A stretch of 64,000 bases of DNA, from contig ARYC01000414.1 in NCBI GenBank assembly GCA_000711775.1, positions 62,001 to 126,000 of the forward strand, read 5' to 3'. The notes beneath the pieces were generated by a model. It was not told where the DNA came from. It worked only from the letters and a program-made list of their open reading frames with translations, and searched no databases. The position numbers were made by a program, and so were the translations under genes. Shown one piece after another: positions 12,479 through 24,845 of this stretch (positions within the stretch are counted from its first letter, which is position 1; each line of letters starts with the position of its first letter). Source of the DNA: Oxytricha trifallax. Taxonomy: Eukaryota > Ciliophora > Spirotrichea > Sporadotrichida > Oxytrichidae.

Positions 12479-12656
12479 ATTTTGCTTCACTGTTAATTAA
12501 ATTAATTACTCTTTTGAAATTTAAATTATAACTTATTTATTCTATGGGTTATCATTTTATTGTTTAAAATGCAATAAATTTGGTATAATTGCGACACCCT
12601 TTTGGTTTACGTTGCTTTGGGAATAAATACCCTCATCCATTTATTATTAATTATTA

Positions 12657-13569
12657 ATGTCTCACAGTCATAAAAGATCCTCCTGGCAAAAGGAAGGGAT
12701 GTTTACTTTGATCACTGGATTTCTCTATGGAGCAACTAACACGATGGTCGGACACCCCTTTGATACAATAAAAACTAAAATGCAAGCATAAATGGAATTC
12801 TTTGATCACGGAGGATATGTTGAGACTGTAAAAAGTGTATACTAAAAAGAGGGACCTATTGGTTTTTATAGAGGATGCTTTCCTCCATTCTTTGGATCTA
12901 TTCTCTACAGAAGTTCTCAATTTGCTATATTAGATGTCATCTACACTAAGTATTCAGTGTTTATTAATGAATTTCCATTTAAGTTGTTTATTTCGGTTCA
13001 TTTAAAAAATTAATCATGATTAGCATGATGCGTATATGACTTAAAAGATTCCATTTACTGCAGGTTTGGAACCTAGAGTCATAGCTGGAGGTTTAGTGGC
13101 AGGAGTAGCTCGTTCAATAATGGAATGCCCATTCGAATACGCCAAAGTTAAGAGACAGACAGGTCAAACTTGGGAATTTTCCCATATCTACAAGGGATTC
13201 GTCATTGTAAATATTAGAAATGCAGGACTACTCACTTCATTCTTTATTTTCTTAGATTATTACAGAAGAAACACTAAGTTATTTGAAACTAAGCTAGGTT
13301 AATTCTTTGCAAGTGGTACTTCAGCATGTTTGTCTTTCTGGTTAATTTGGCCTTTAGAATTCTTGAAAAATTAAATATAAGCTGAAAACGCACAGTTTGG
13401 AACTACAGTAAGGGAAAGAGTCAGAAATATTATTCAAAAACATGGAACGATGGGCATGTATAGGGGCATTTTTGCTGGAAGCTAAAGTATATTTTTTAGA
13501 AATGGAGCTTCTATGATAGTTATGTAGGCAGCTTAGAAAAAATTAACAGAATGGGGATTTAGAGATTGA
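12657..13569 (+). CDS. mitochondrial carrier family protein (copy 1)
   Basis: Inner-membrane solute carrier of the SLC25 type, 278 residues after one 76-bp IES is removed. The three repeat signatures are present: HPFDTIKTK, CPFEYAKVK and WPLEFLKNQ, each fitting the Pro-x-acidic-x-x-basic pattern that closes the carrier. Its order and spacing resemble the carnitine/ornithine-type carriers, but substrate cannot be told. It ends in TGA directly after GFRD. Tandem paralogue immediately downstream. Confidence 0.93.
12973..13048. other. IES 76 bp, pointer TTCCATTTA
   Basis: TTCCATTTA at 12973 and 13049. Removal changes a broken frame into KYSVFINEFPFTAGLEPRV, as expected in the carrier fold. Confidence 0.93.
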
Positions 13570-13699
13570 ATGGTTATCTATTTATATTTTATTTCATCAA
13601 ATAAATAATAATTTCGGAAGCTAATCATAACTTTACATATGAATATGGGAATTTTTTGATAATTCTATAATAAAATTACGTAATCTAAATATCTTTAAA

Positions 13700-15385
13700 A
13701 TGGAATCAAATCAATCTTTTTGGAAAAACTTATCAAATTCTTAGAAAAATGTTCTTTTACAATTAACCACAGGTTTTTTATATGGTGCAACAAGTACAAT
13801 TTCAGGTCACCCATTTGATACGATTAAGACGAAGATGTAAGCTCAAACTGAATATTAGAGTCAATAAAAGTACATCACAATCATTAAATAAATTTATTAA
13901 AAAGATGGAGCAATTGGATTTTACAGAGGTATGATACCTCCTATACTTGGATCGATTGTGTTTAGAATTTCTTAATTTGCTATTGTAGAAGCTGTTGCTT
14001 AAATATCAGAGGGAAATAAGATGCTCACTAGTGAAATTAAATAAATTAAATATTACTTTTTAGAATTCCATATACGATTGGATTGTAACCTAAAGTGATA
14101 TTTGGTGGCATGGCTGCTGGATTTGTAAGATCAATATTAGAGTGCCCATTTGAAAATGCTAAAATCAAAAGATAGACTAATTAAACTTGGAGATTTGATG
14201 GTACAATTTTATTTATTCAATCATATCATAAACATAGTGTTTATTATATGTATCGAGGATTTTAAATGACTCTTTGTAAAAACCTAGGACTAATAACTTC
14301 TTACTTTATAATATTTGATAGTTTCAAGAGAAATACAAATTTAATGAGCTCTAAAATCGGTTAATTTATTGTGAGTGGTACTGCAGCTTGTGTGTCATTT
14401 TGGTTGATATATCCATTGGATTTTATTAAAAGTCAGATTCAATCTGAATGCAAAGGTCTTGGAGATAGTCCAAAAGAAAGAGTTAAAATTGGGGAGTTAT
14501 AAAGGTAAACTATAAAAACAAAAAGAAGAATAAAATTATTAAATTTTTAACATGATGAAATTTATCATATTTTTCAATTAATATCTTTTGGATTAAAAGC
14601 TTTATGTGAATTAAAATGAAACTAAAGTAGAAAATATAAGACATCTTTCAAATATATTTAAGTAACAGAAATTTAATAGAGGATAAAATTAATTTAATTT
14701 AGATTAAAAAAGTATGTGAAAATCAATATGTTCAGTGACAGTTAAAAAGTCAATCGTCTTTTACTGCATGTTTGTGTGTTTTATTAGTATATATTAAGCA
14801 TCTTAATTAAATTGTATATGTAACTAAATTTTAAAATTTAGTTACACACACTTTAAATATAGTATAATTAAGGATTTAAACATTGACAGAATAAATTAAA
14901 TCTATAAAAAAATTAGTGAATTTAAAAGAGAATTCTTAGTACTCTAAAATCAATATTCTAAATGTAAATTAGTAAATGACAAATTATTATATACAGCTAT
15001 TAGGGTGCTTAACAATGTTCTTTTGTAAAAATATATTATTTATTAGAACTGTAAAAATTTAACTATATTTGATTCTTTAATCATGTATTATGACTATTGT
15101 GTGTAACTAAATTTCGAAATTTGATTGTACATGTAATTTATATTATAATATTAAATTTATATTAAATTATCTTAAAAATCAACATGGATTCAAACTAAAA
15201 ATTATAATAATTTTTGAATCTGTTGAATCTGTCCATATTAAATTGCTATATAAAACCATGGAAATTTAGGATTTTATCGGGGTATTTTAGCTGGAAGCTA
15301 CTGTATATTTTTCAGAAATGGAGTTGCTATGATAGCTATGCAAGAAGCTTAAAAGGTTATCTAATAATTAGGATTGCTAGATTGA
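13700..15385 (+). CDS. mitochondrial carrier family protein (copy 2)
   Basis: Paralogue of the carrier just upstream, 300 residues after removal of IESs of 29 and 754 bp. Signatures: HPFDTIKTK, CPFENAKIK and YPLDFIKSQ. It has a short insertion near the middle relative to copy 1. Its last segment (15240-15385), with the conserved FYRGILAGSYCIFFRNG region, is separated from the rest by the 754-bp IES. The two copies carry different IESs at different positions. Confidence 0.92.
14035..14063. other. IES 29 bp, pointer AATT
   Basis: AATT at 14035 and 14064. Removal joins SEI to PYTIGLQPKV; the equivalent position in copy 1 also lies near an IES. Confidence 0.8.
14486..15239. other. IES 754 bp, pointer AAATT
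   Basis: AAATT at 14486 and 15240. Joins ERVK to IAIQNHGNLGFYRG, closing carrier copy 2. AT-rich, no gene inside. Confidence 0.88.
14820..15130. repeat. two small palindromes inside the 754-bp IES
   Basis: A perfect 26-bp palindrome centred on AAATTTTAAAATTT lies at 14820-14845. A diverged copy (GTAACTAAATTTCGAAATTT) starts at 15103. Purpose unknown. Confidence 0.5.
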
Positions 15386-15746
15386 TTAAATCAATTGATC
15401 AAAATTTTTATTGATAGAATTTATTTTTGATTGATTCATTAATAAACTGTTCCTTTATAATGATTAACATAAAAATGTCATTCAAATGAAGGTGATTTGT
15501 TATTTTAAAGTTAGATTTAGAGACTTAAATAAATAATATTATGCTTCTTCAGAAAATTAATAAATTCTGCAAATAGTATATTTATAAGTATACTGAACAT
15601 TTTGACACATTCATACTAATTTAGTAGGACTTAATTAGAAAAATTACATTTAAAAATATTTATGAACATTTAATGAATAATATTTTATATCTAATTTAAT
15701 TAGTTGAAGCTTGTGCGATTTCTAATGGTAAAGTACTTTCCTGTTT

Positions 15747-17040
15747 TCATTAATTGAGGAGCGCGAATTAACTAGTGCATCCAAGAATCTCGTCATTTTC
15801 ATCATCATTAAACTGAGCATTGTATTAATTAGAGCTGTTTTCGTCACAATCGTCATAAGATTTACAAGAATTCTAAATTGACATGAAGTAGAATTTACTT
15901 TTCTTTGAAATGTGTTTTTTAGGTGGATTTTTGGGAAAAACCTATTATTCCCTTAGAATTGCGTGAGATTTATTTCTAAAAATATGAATTAAAAACACAT
16001 CCCTAATTTTATTTAGGGCTTTGCAGGAGCTGGTTCTGCTTAAAGTCACTATAATTCAGAGATTACGATGACTGTGATTTGGGGTTATTTTTATACTGCT
16101 CTAGTAACTCTGTGGAGCTTACTGGCAACCTGCTCTTAAAACTAGAGTTTTATTTACTACGTGATTAGCTCATAGTCTGGTCTTTTTACAAATGAGGAAA
16201 AGAATCGATGGCTTCAATGTCCTTCAAGGATGTGCTCATATTATTTTTAAAATTATCAGAGCTCTTAATTGAGAAAGGAGACTCAGTAGTGCTGAATTTA
16301 TTAAGTTAAGATGGCAGCTTGAGACTACTACCGTTTTAGTAAATTACACAAATAATAGAAGCAATATTTAAAGAGAATCTCACAAGTTTAGATTTCCTCA
16401 TCGTATTGAGAGGCGATATCATTCTTATTTAGACTATTTACTTTTGAAAACTTTTGCATTGAATAATTTGACTAAACCTCTCTTAGATTGTCCAGTTTGA
16501 ATGGTTTCTCACTGAACTAATCTATTTTACATTAGTCGTAGCTCAGAAAGTTCTAACTTAAATATTCGTTTGGAGAACAACCAAAGTTATTATTATTAGA
16601 ATTATCAGAGGAACTATTTTAGTGATGTTCGTTTATCCGAGATGCTGATTTAATGACTATGTTTCTGCAAGAGAAGAATAAGTCTAATTTTTTGTGTTTT
16701 TTTGGTTTACCTTTTACATTTCTATTCTTTTCCAGGTTGTCTATCTCTTCACTGCTAACATCAACATTCCACTCACTTTTAAATAATATCAGCACATTTA
16801 TATACACTTAAAGTAATTAATCCATATTCTACATTGAATAATTTTATTAATACATATGTTCTTTCATGATTTGCATAATCATCAATATTTTACTTTAATT
16901 CTTAAGAGTCAACACTTTTCGCATCTGATCTCTTAATTCCTACTGTCCTCATGATACTTTACTAGTCTGAGTAAATGCTTCCGCTATTAGATTGAGAATA
17001 CTTTCCCAGACTGTTTTTACTATCTTAGAGGAGTTATTAC
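15747..17040 (-). CDS. Ser/Asn/Gln-rich protein, start unresolved
   Basis: Unrecognised minus-strand gene assembled across three IESs; TGA at 15747. Short acidic C-terminal part (YDDCDENSS, FNDDENDEIL) preceded by Ser/Asn-rich sequence, with a Lys-rich patch near residue 100. No in-frame ATG is obvious at the upstream end near 17040; an ATG at about 17078 is in another frame, so a further small IES may hide the start. No domain recognised. Confidence 0.6.
15867..15954. other. IES 88 bp, pointer AGAATT
   Basis: Plus-strand repeat AGAATT at 15867 and 15955. Removal restores the minus frame into the acidic C-terminus. Confidence 0.75.
16347..16380. other. IES 34 bp, pointer CACAA
   Basis: Plus-strand repeat CACAA at 16347 and 16381, same codon phase on the minus strand. 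Confidence 0.65.
16764..16830. other. IES 67 bp, pointer ACATT
   Basis: Plus-strand repeat ACATT at 16764 and 16831. Removal deletes a TGA and joins KLFN to VDVSSEEI. Confidence 0.6.
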
Positions 17041-18439
17041 CCCTAAAATTAAGTATTGCTAGTGATTTAAGCATTTAAAAATAAATATATAATTTTTATG
17101 TTATTATTGATATTTTTTATTATGAGCAATTAAAATTATTTTTAAAAGATTTTACAATGTTGAAGAATCTCAATATTTCAAGCAACTTTTTCAAGAAATG
17201 CAATAAACAAGTCTTTAAAAAAGTTATGTGCAAAAATATAACATAAATTAATTAGAAAACAAAGTCTTACCTATCAAAGCAGAGATTTATTGAAAGCATA
17301 TATAATTAAATATGATGAATTTTCTTATGAATTTAATACTAAGCCAATAAATCATAATAATAAAATTCATCAGAGTCTATCTATGCTGATAAATTATGAA
17401 CGAAGGCAATTATGCATTTTATTTACTATTGATTTATGTGATAACAGAGAGATGTTTAAATTGTTTATATAAATTAACTACTAATTTCTAATTAAAGTTA
17501 TTGAAATTATTTTAATGTAATTTATTTTTATTGCAATATTCTTTTATTGTTTTTACTATACTAGATTTGTTTTTCCAATTTATTATTTACTATGCATTAT
17601 TTTCTAAATATTTTAAAATGGATTTTTATAAGCTGATGAGCATTTTAATAAATTACTTTCAGCATTAACTTCTATTGAATTTTAGAAATATTAATTACAA
17701 TTGAATTAAAATAATTCTCCTTAATACAACTGTAAATGTTGAATTCATTAATTTTTTTGAATATAATTTTACTATATAAAAACTCAAAAAATCGATTTTG
17801 GCATTTCATAATGATTTTCTTAATATTTATTTATGATTTTATTCCTATTTTTTATGTACTTTTAATTTTACCTAATTCTTTATAATATTTACACACAAAT
17901 TAAATTCGCCAATTATTATTTATAAATTGAAATATACACATTGAATTTTCCTATATGTTTTCTTCATGTTGTTTAAAAGTGTTATTTCCTTTGGCAGGCT
18001 ATTACGAGCCAATATGCTAATATGTATTAATCTAGTCTAAATAACTTTGTTTTTTATCTTCTTTAAACAGCATATGTTCAGACTAAAATACACTTTCATT
18101 ACTATTTTACTACAACCTTATGAAATTGTGATCTTAAAATATAATTTATAATAAAATTAAAATGTGATGAAAGGAAAAAAGGATAAATTTCTAAGAACTT
18201 CAAATTAGAATAATGATAATTAGGAATTTATAAAAATAATGATTCTACTAATAATACTAATAATACGAAATAATAGAAATTTTAAAAATAGTAGAGTAAA
18301 AATATTAAGTAGTTACGATTTCTTTCAAGGATAATGGGTATATAAATATAAGAGTAGCTATTTATTTTTTAGTAACTTATACCATAAGAATGTAAAACTA
18401 CATAAAAATCGGAATTTGTATTTGTTTCTATTAAGAATA
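17041..18439. other. AT-rich interval, no convincing gene
   Basis: A plus-strand frame free of TGA runs from about 17280 to 17740 and another starts with ATG at 17158, but composition is near random for such AT content. I do not call a gene here. Confidence 0.4.
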
Positions 18440-19408
18440 GCTTTATTTATTTATTTTATTATTATTGTGATCTAATAGATCATTCCAACTTGGCCGCTTA
18501 TACTAGTTATAAGTTAAGCAAAAATTCATAAATCTCAAACATTCTTTCGAGTATATCAAGTCTTTCTAGTTTTAAATTACCACTGTTTTTTAATATTTCT
18601 TGAGCTCCTCTTTATTTGTTGCGTCTTTGAAAGGGGATTTACCTGTAAGTAATTCAAATAATATTGTCCCTAAAGACCAAACATCTGCTTTGGAATTATA
18701 GACGCCTCTATTTAGTACTTCAGGTGCCATATTAATTGGTGTACCGCAATAAGTGACGCTTAGCTCCTTATGGTCTGCCTGAATCTTAGAGAATCCTAAA
18801 TCAGCAATTTTAATTTAAAATTATTGAGTCCTGAGATCTACATTTTTCAGCCAATCTTGTGTAATTTATTCTTCCCTTCCTACCATGTCAGGAAAATGTA
18901 GCAGAACATTAGCTAATTTCAAGTCTCTGTGCAATACATGCAAACTATGCAGATGCATCATACCTTGTATAATTTAAACTATTATCATTCTACTTATTTC
19001 CTCAGGCAACCTTTTGACTATAGAAATGAAACTAGCAAGGTCACCCCCATTACAGTATTCTAGCACCAGATAAAATGACGATTTAGAACGCATACGGTCT
19101 AGCATTGAGACTATACCAGGGTGGTTGGACTTTTATAGAACGAGAACCTCGTTCTCAATATTTTTTATTTGATTTGCACTTATTCCGTTCCTCTGCAGGC
19201 ACTTAACTGCAACTAATTAATTTGTCTCATCGTTTATTGCCTTGAATACTTAAGCATAATGCCCCTTACCTATCCTCTTAGTTAATCTAAATATATAAAT
19301 ATTTAATAATAAATTATAAAATGACAGATAAAGAGAAAATACATGATATCCATATAATTTCAACTTAAAATTGAAAAACTGATAATTTATAAAAACATTG
19401 GAAGTCAT
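18440..19408 (-). CDS. Ser/Thr protein kinase (ULK/ATG1-like catalytic domain), C-terminus open
   Basis: Protein kinase on the minus strand, ATG at 19408. The motifs run in order: GKGHYAQVF nucleotide loop, VAVKCL lysine, HRDLKLANVL catalytic loop with Asp and Asn, metal-binding DLG in IADLGFSK, and activation segment end TYCGTPINMAPEVL. DVWSLGTILFELLTGKSPF and KRPSWNDLL follow. A 23-residue insertion precedes the DLG motif. The overall look is of the ULK/ATG1 group, but that assignment is inference. Past KRPSW the frame runs into AT-rich sequence without TGA, so the 3' part lies beyond another IES or elsewhere. Confidence 0.88.
19288..19365. other. IES 78 bp, pointer TAAA
   Basis: TAAA at 19288 and 19366 (plus strand). 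A multiple of three without a stop, but its Leu/Tyr-rich translation interrupts the kinase N-lobe just before LTKRIGKG. Confidence 0.65.
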
Positions 19409-19959
19409 CATATTGATATTATTTAGTAATTAATTATATTTAAGAATATTTAAGATGTTAATCTATAAGGACCGACTTATTTCATTTTTTCTATAATGTT
19501 TTGTGCAAGTAGAGTGATTTTCTATAATTAATTTCCTTTTTAATCCTTCTATTTATCTATCAGAATAGCCTCATAAAAATATTTAAATTCAATGAATGAT
19601 AAAATTAAAAAAATATTAAAATTTAATTAATTATTTCAAAAATAGATATTTAATATAAATCTTAACACATAATTATTAGAAAAAATAGTTAAAAATTAAA
19701 AATTGTAGATTATTTATTATCTAATAATATCTTGATACTAACCGAGTATTATTTAAAATTAAAAAGGCATTAAAGCTTAATAATAAAGATTGAGTATTTA
19801 TATACTTTTTCTTATTTTTTTAAAGTACCTAATAAATTATAAATTATATTTTATTCTTAAATATTTAATCATAAAGAATCACTGTTATTTATTTTTTAAA
19901 TTAGGCTCAGAAAATCATAGCATATTTATAAAAAAATAAACTATAAATATAACTAACTT

Positions 19960-20240
19960 AATAAGCAGTGAGTTATTGGTATATTTATTCAGTATATTAA
20001 GGGGGGGAACTTATAGGCCAAATTTATGCTAAAAATTCAGAGAAAGTTCTCTTATTTTTAAGAAAATATTCAACAGTTATTGCAAATAGAACTACGAAAG
20101 ACCTCCTCAATTCCTCTATGAATTTATCTTGATTTTTTTTGATATTGTCCAACTGACTAATATACTATCGATATTAACTTATTTCTCCAAGCTTTTTTTA
20201 TAATGAGACACAAATATATAGATTATTTTTATACAATCCT
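19960..20240 (-). other. possible extra coding segment of the phosphatase-like gene
   Basis: A minus-strand frame reading KLGEISQYRQY then ELRRSFVVLF looks coding and lies just beyond the TGA at 20499. A 7-bp repeat ATTTGTG flanks the gap, but the phase does not match this frame. Left unresolved. Confidence 0.35.
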
Positions 20241-20498
20241 TGAAAAAGTGAAACCTTTTCCATAAAAAATTAGAGTATCATACAACCAAAGATTAATAAT
20301 TCTACTATTTGCAAAATTTAGAAAAGATAAATTATTAAATCTACAGCCTAGAAATTTCTATTCCTAGTATTTTTAATTAATATTAGCAAATTTTACTCAA
20401 TTAATATCAGTGCATTTAATCTTTATTAACTAAGCGATACTTCAACTTAATAAAAATAATGATAAAATTCTTCAAATAACGGCAGTTAAGAACTTATT

Positions 20499-22999
20499 TC
20501 ACAAATCGTCATTAAGTAAACTGCTCTAGTAGTTAAGCGGGTTGTCTATAGATTTTTCTTACTGTATTTCTTGCATTAAGCTTTCATGTGATGTTTTAAT
20601 TTTCTTGAAAGCTTGATTTTGCTTGCTTTCTTCGAATATTTGGTCAAGCTGAAAGTCAATTTTAATTTTCTACCTTACACTCTTTTAGTCTTTGAATTCT
20701 TTTAAGTATTTGGAGAGATCAAGCAGCCAGTGATCTTGGGAGTCCTTGTCCACGTGATAAGCTGGGATCATTATACCATTCGTCAGGTGCACTGTGTAGT
20801 TATGCATGTTCGTATCCACAAGAATGATATCATCCTTGCTCCTGTTTAAAAAAATAAATAGATTAGTAAGAATATTTTCAAGAAGGATATCTATATTCTT
20901 TATCATAAAAGAGTCATCCTCACTTCGTTAACAATTAAAACTTAAATTAAAAAATAAGTTTTTTAATTGATATAATAAGTATTGTTTAACTGTAACTGAA
21001 TAAAAATCGATCAATTCATTTTTTCAATAAAATGGTAGGTAAAATTCTCTAATTTTATTTTTTTTAAAAGAGTAATCAAATCATTTGATTTTACAACTGT
21101 TCACCCCGAGGTACCTCCCCCCACCCCTCCCCTCCCCTCAGTCCCTAAACCGAGGTACCTCCCCCCACCTCAAAATGAAGTCCCCCTTATATTCCCCACT
21201 TTAAATGAAAAAACATATTCCCAAGGTATGAATCGACTCACTTGTGACATCTCACTCTCATTATAATATTTTCTCTTAAATGACATAAATTTTTCTAAAA
21301 TCTTTAATATCATTTTTATAGCTATGTTGATGTTATTTTTAATTTTTAGCAGCTCTCACTTCGTCAGTCAAATATTTTCGAGATATACTCCAATCGGAAA
21401 ATATATTTCAATTGAGTTTAGATTATCTAGAATTTTTGCAGATTTTATTAATACAATAGATTATACACATAAAAATTACAAAAATCTTTTTCAATCTAAA
21501 TCAACTTTATTCGATTTTAATATAAAAATTAGCATGAGTAAATTTTACAAAATGCTCATTTACTGTCTAGAATAAAAACTATTATTTCATAATTTATGAT
21601 TAAATTCAAAAATGATTATGTTTGTTGATTTTATTATTATTTCAATATGTTGAATTTAATCATAAATTATGAAATAATAGTTTTTATTCTAGACAGTAAA
21701 TGAGCATTTTGTAAAATTTACTCATGCTAATTTTTATATTAAAATCGAATAAAGTTGATTTAGATTGAAAAAGATTTTTGTAATTTTTATGTGTATAATC
21801 TATTGTATTAATAAAATCTGCAAAAATTCTAGATAATCTAAACTCAATTGAAATATATTTTCCGATTGGAGTATATCTCGAAAATATTTGACTGACGAAG
21901 TGAGAGCTGCTAAAAATTAAAAATAACATCAACATAGCTATAAAAATGATATTAAAGATTTTAGAAAAATTTATGTCATTTAAGAGAAAATATTATAATG
22001 AGAGTGAGATGTCACAAGTTAATCGATTCATACATTGGGAATATGTTTTTTCATTTAAAGTGGGGAATATAAGGGGGACTTCATTTTGAGGTGGGGGGAG
22101 GGGTGGGGGGAGGTACCTCGGGGTGAACATACAACCTTAGTTTTCTCCTTATATTATATGAAAGAGATAATTATAATTTTATTTTTAATGAGTTTTAACT
22201 TAATTATTATGCCGAAATAAAATTAATTAAATGCATATTTAATAAAACCCAAAATTATAAAAATATAACTGCTATTAATAAAGGCAGCTTTTAATGCTTA
22301 ATAAATTTCTTAAATATTAATAATTAAAATATTATTTAGTGATTAAATGTGAGAGATCTAGGTAATGCTAAAACTTTTTCTGAGTTCCTGGAGGCTCCAG
22401 TATTTATAGTAATTTTTCTGTATAGTCGCTCTAAGAGGAAGACCATAAAATTAGTATAAACTATCCTATTTATATTTTACAAAGCTGAATATAGCAGAAC
22501 TTTTTAATTTAAAATTAGTTCGAAAGATTCTTTCATAGTCTCAAGAAACTCTTCCATATAAGGTCTGTAGCAGACAAAGATAAATTTAAAACAAAAAGAT
22601 GTTTAGATTATTATATATGAATTCCCCATCTACTCTGGGAAGGTCATGCTTAAATATAGATGTCTTTAGCAGGCAGTCGTCTAAACTTAAAATCACAGTC
22701 TTTTTGACCATGCCTGAGTCGTCATGCATTTTTATATTTTCTATAGCTATGCTCTTTCGCTTTTTATATTACTCTTTAAATTGTCCCATTTTACTTTATG
22801 GTGATAACTTTTTCTTTAATTTCCTATCTATAATCTCATGAAACTGCCTTCTAAACAGCTAATATAATGCGGGGTTATTCTTTATTAATTAAGGATAGTT
22901 GTCTTTAATACTGTTAGCTCCACTTTGATGATTGGTATTTTAATTAGCATCGACTGAATCTCTGCTGCTGTGATTTGAATTTATCTTGCTATCTTCCAT
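20499..22999 (-). CDS. NLI/CTD-phosphatase-fold protein with altered catalytic motif
   Basis: HAD-type phosphatase domain of the NIF/FCP1/SCP group, 351 residues after two IESs (22583-22619 and 20934-22341). The family DxDxT nucleophile motif reads LSLDDCLLK: the first Asp is Ser and the Thr is Cys. Later landmarks are kept (YRPYMEEFLETM, LYSAL at the FTAS position, IILVD, NGIMIPAYH). It may be a pseudophosphatase or scaffold. The N-terminal about 90 residues are Ser/Asn/Lys-rich. Start chosen at ATG 22999 (MEDSKINS); the frame stays open upstream. A 1032-bp palindromic element lies inside the larger IES. A 30-nt in-frame stretch near 20850 may be a third, short IES. Confidence 0.8.
20934..22341. 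other. IES 1408 bp, pointer ATTAAA, hosting palindromic element P2
   Basis: ATTAAA at 20934 and 22342 (plus strand), same codon phase. Joins SLTFN to CQRSEDDSFMIKN. The pointer is distinct from the target duplication of the element inside it. Confidence 0.78.
21098..22129. mobile_element. palindromic C-tract element P2
   Basis: Inverted repeat of 1032 bp with arms near 500 bp. Ends TGTTCACCCCGAGGTACC then several C runs (mirrored as G runs at the right). Flanked by an exact 6-bp duplication TACAAC (21092-21097 and 22130-22135). Each arm encodes the same 83-residue frame in opposite directions (21324-21575 plus, 21684-21935 minus), containing SRYTPIGKY. Related to P1, P6 and P7 by end type and by this inner motif. 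Confidence 0.9.
22583..22619. other. IES 37 bp, pointer AATT
   Basis: AATT at 22583 and 22620 (plus strand). Removal joins VDGEF to IFVCYRPYMEEF, making the phosphatase-fold frame divisible by three. Confidence 0.82.
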
Positions 23000-23595
23000 T
23001 CTTGGTAAAATGTAAGCAGATAAACTAGTTGAAGGTAATTATTAATCATTCTTATCTATTACTCTAGTTATTTTTTTATCATCTAAAAGAGTAATAATGA
23101 GGGATATATTTGAATTTGGAAAAATAATTGAAATTTAATGGGTAATGATTTAAATAAGCAAGTAATTTTTAATTATGTCTAATACTAGACAATATGAACA
23201 GTTTTATAACAGCTGGATTTATTTTACTGACAGTACTATTATTTTCATCTCTGAACCAAGATAGTTTGCCTTTAATTTTGGGAGCATATTCAACAACAAC
23301 AAAAAATCACCAATAATTAAATTCATCTTATCTTCGCCCAGGGTTGAAAAAAAATATTTACAACAATAACAAAATCTAGATGTGATCAAATTCTCTATTT
23401 AATAAGTTCCGTATTATCAAGTTTGAGACAATGTTACCTACTATTTGTTCTATATTTATTCCTACAATAACAATAATAAAACATAATCTAAGGTCCCTTC
23501 ATGTTCTTCGAATTAGCTTTGTTAGGTTTTATCATTGATTAAAGTTTGTTACGGAACATCCATGCTTGCCTATTGCGGAAATTTATCTGTTACCA
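23000..23595. other. intergenic, no gene called
   Basis: AT-rich with CAACAA patches. The minus-strand frame stays open above the ATG at 22999 to about 23100, so the phosphatase-like gene may start further upstream. Confidence 0.35.
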
Positions 23596-24250
23596 TCAAG
23601 CTAAAATTAAAAGAAATTAAAAAAAGTGATATTGATTCAATTAAGAAAGTTTAGAGCTAGTGTTGCTATTAGCTTTTTTGTCCTCTGAATTATCGCTGTC
23701 TTCTGACCCAGAATCTTCCTCTTCTAAATTTCCCTCATCATCTTCTATTTATTAAGATTTAAGACTCTCATTTTAGTAGTTGCTTATGATCCCAAATCCC
23801 TAGCTTGTCCCAGTCAAAGGTTTTTGCCCAATCTTCATGCTTTCATAGAAGAATCTACTCGGTCTTTTCGTATTTGGTTAGTGAGTGAATTGCTTGGCTG
23901 ATCGGATTGCGTCTACTGTAGTCTCAGATCCTCTAAAATGCAATTAAAGCAAGAGGATATTTACATTATTCCTTAATCTAGATCTGATTAGTTAGCATTA
24001 TTGACTGGGGCACTGCTATTCATAAAATATCCACTATTAAATCCTGACGTACTTCCTATATGTAGTTTTCAAAATATACGTCTATTCGACTATAAAATGA
24101 AAGTTAAAGATATTTATTAATAAGTTTCTGTTAATTTTTCTCCTGAAATTCTCTCAAAATTTGTATTTCATTTTTTTCTGATTTCTCTATAAAACATAAT
24201 TTTTAAGGGACTAATATTATTGGCTTACTTTCTTTATTCGATTCAACCAT
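23596..24250 (-). CDS. unknown protein with acidic C-terminus
   Basis: Minus-strand gene beginning MVESNKESKPI at 24250. The 3' part is clear: GSETTVDAIRSAKQF, then RFFYESMKIGQK, then a Glu/Asp/Ser-rich tail. A 32-nt GT-AG intron lies at 23933-23964 (GTAAAT to TTTTAG on the minus strand). Between about 24060 and 24230 the frames disagree, so at least one unresolved IES is present. No family recognised. Confidence 0.6.
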
Positions 24251-24845
24251 CTTAAGTTGCGATTTATAGTTTATATTTAATTATCTATAAGATAAAAACT
24301 CCTCCTTAATTTAATAACATTATATTCATGATACAAATTTTGAAAATATAAGATTCTGATATTTTTTAGCATAAGATATAGTTTAGGCTTACAAAAATAT
24401 ATTATTTTTCTAAGAGGTTTCAATAAATTAATATAGTTATTTCAAAGCTTAATGAAAAATTACAAAGCTAAAAAAAGTTCAAGAAATTTGAAGATCAGTT
24501 TATTTATTGAAAACAACCTAAAAATTATGTTTTTAATAAAGTAATAAGATAAAGTAATTAAATAAGCACTTGACATATAATTTAGGCAATTTAATTTTTA
24601 AAAACAAAGATTAAACATTTTTAATGCTTAAATTGAATTAATTAATAAATAGAAAGTATATATTTATAAGGTTAATTTTAGTTATAAATGTAGAGTTTTT
24701 TGCAATTAATTCTTTGATTCTAATATTCTAATTCAAACAATCAAATTTTAAAAATGATTATGTTTCAAGGTTATTATTCTGAAAAATATTTTAAAGAAAT
24801 TTTTAATAAAGATAAATAATTATATATTTTCACTCTCAACACTTT
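24251..24845. other. AT-rich intergenic, nothing seen
   Basis: Between two minus-strand genes; no coding-like frame, RNA gene or repeat found. Confidence 0.5.

Noticed and set aside
17158-17740. Possible gene in AT-rich interval
   Set aside because: TGA-free length is compatible with chance at this composition, and no protein-like pattern is visible.
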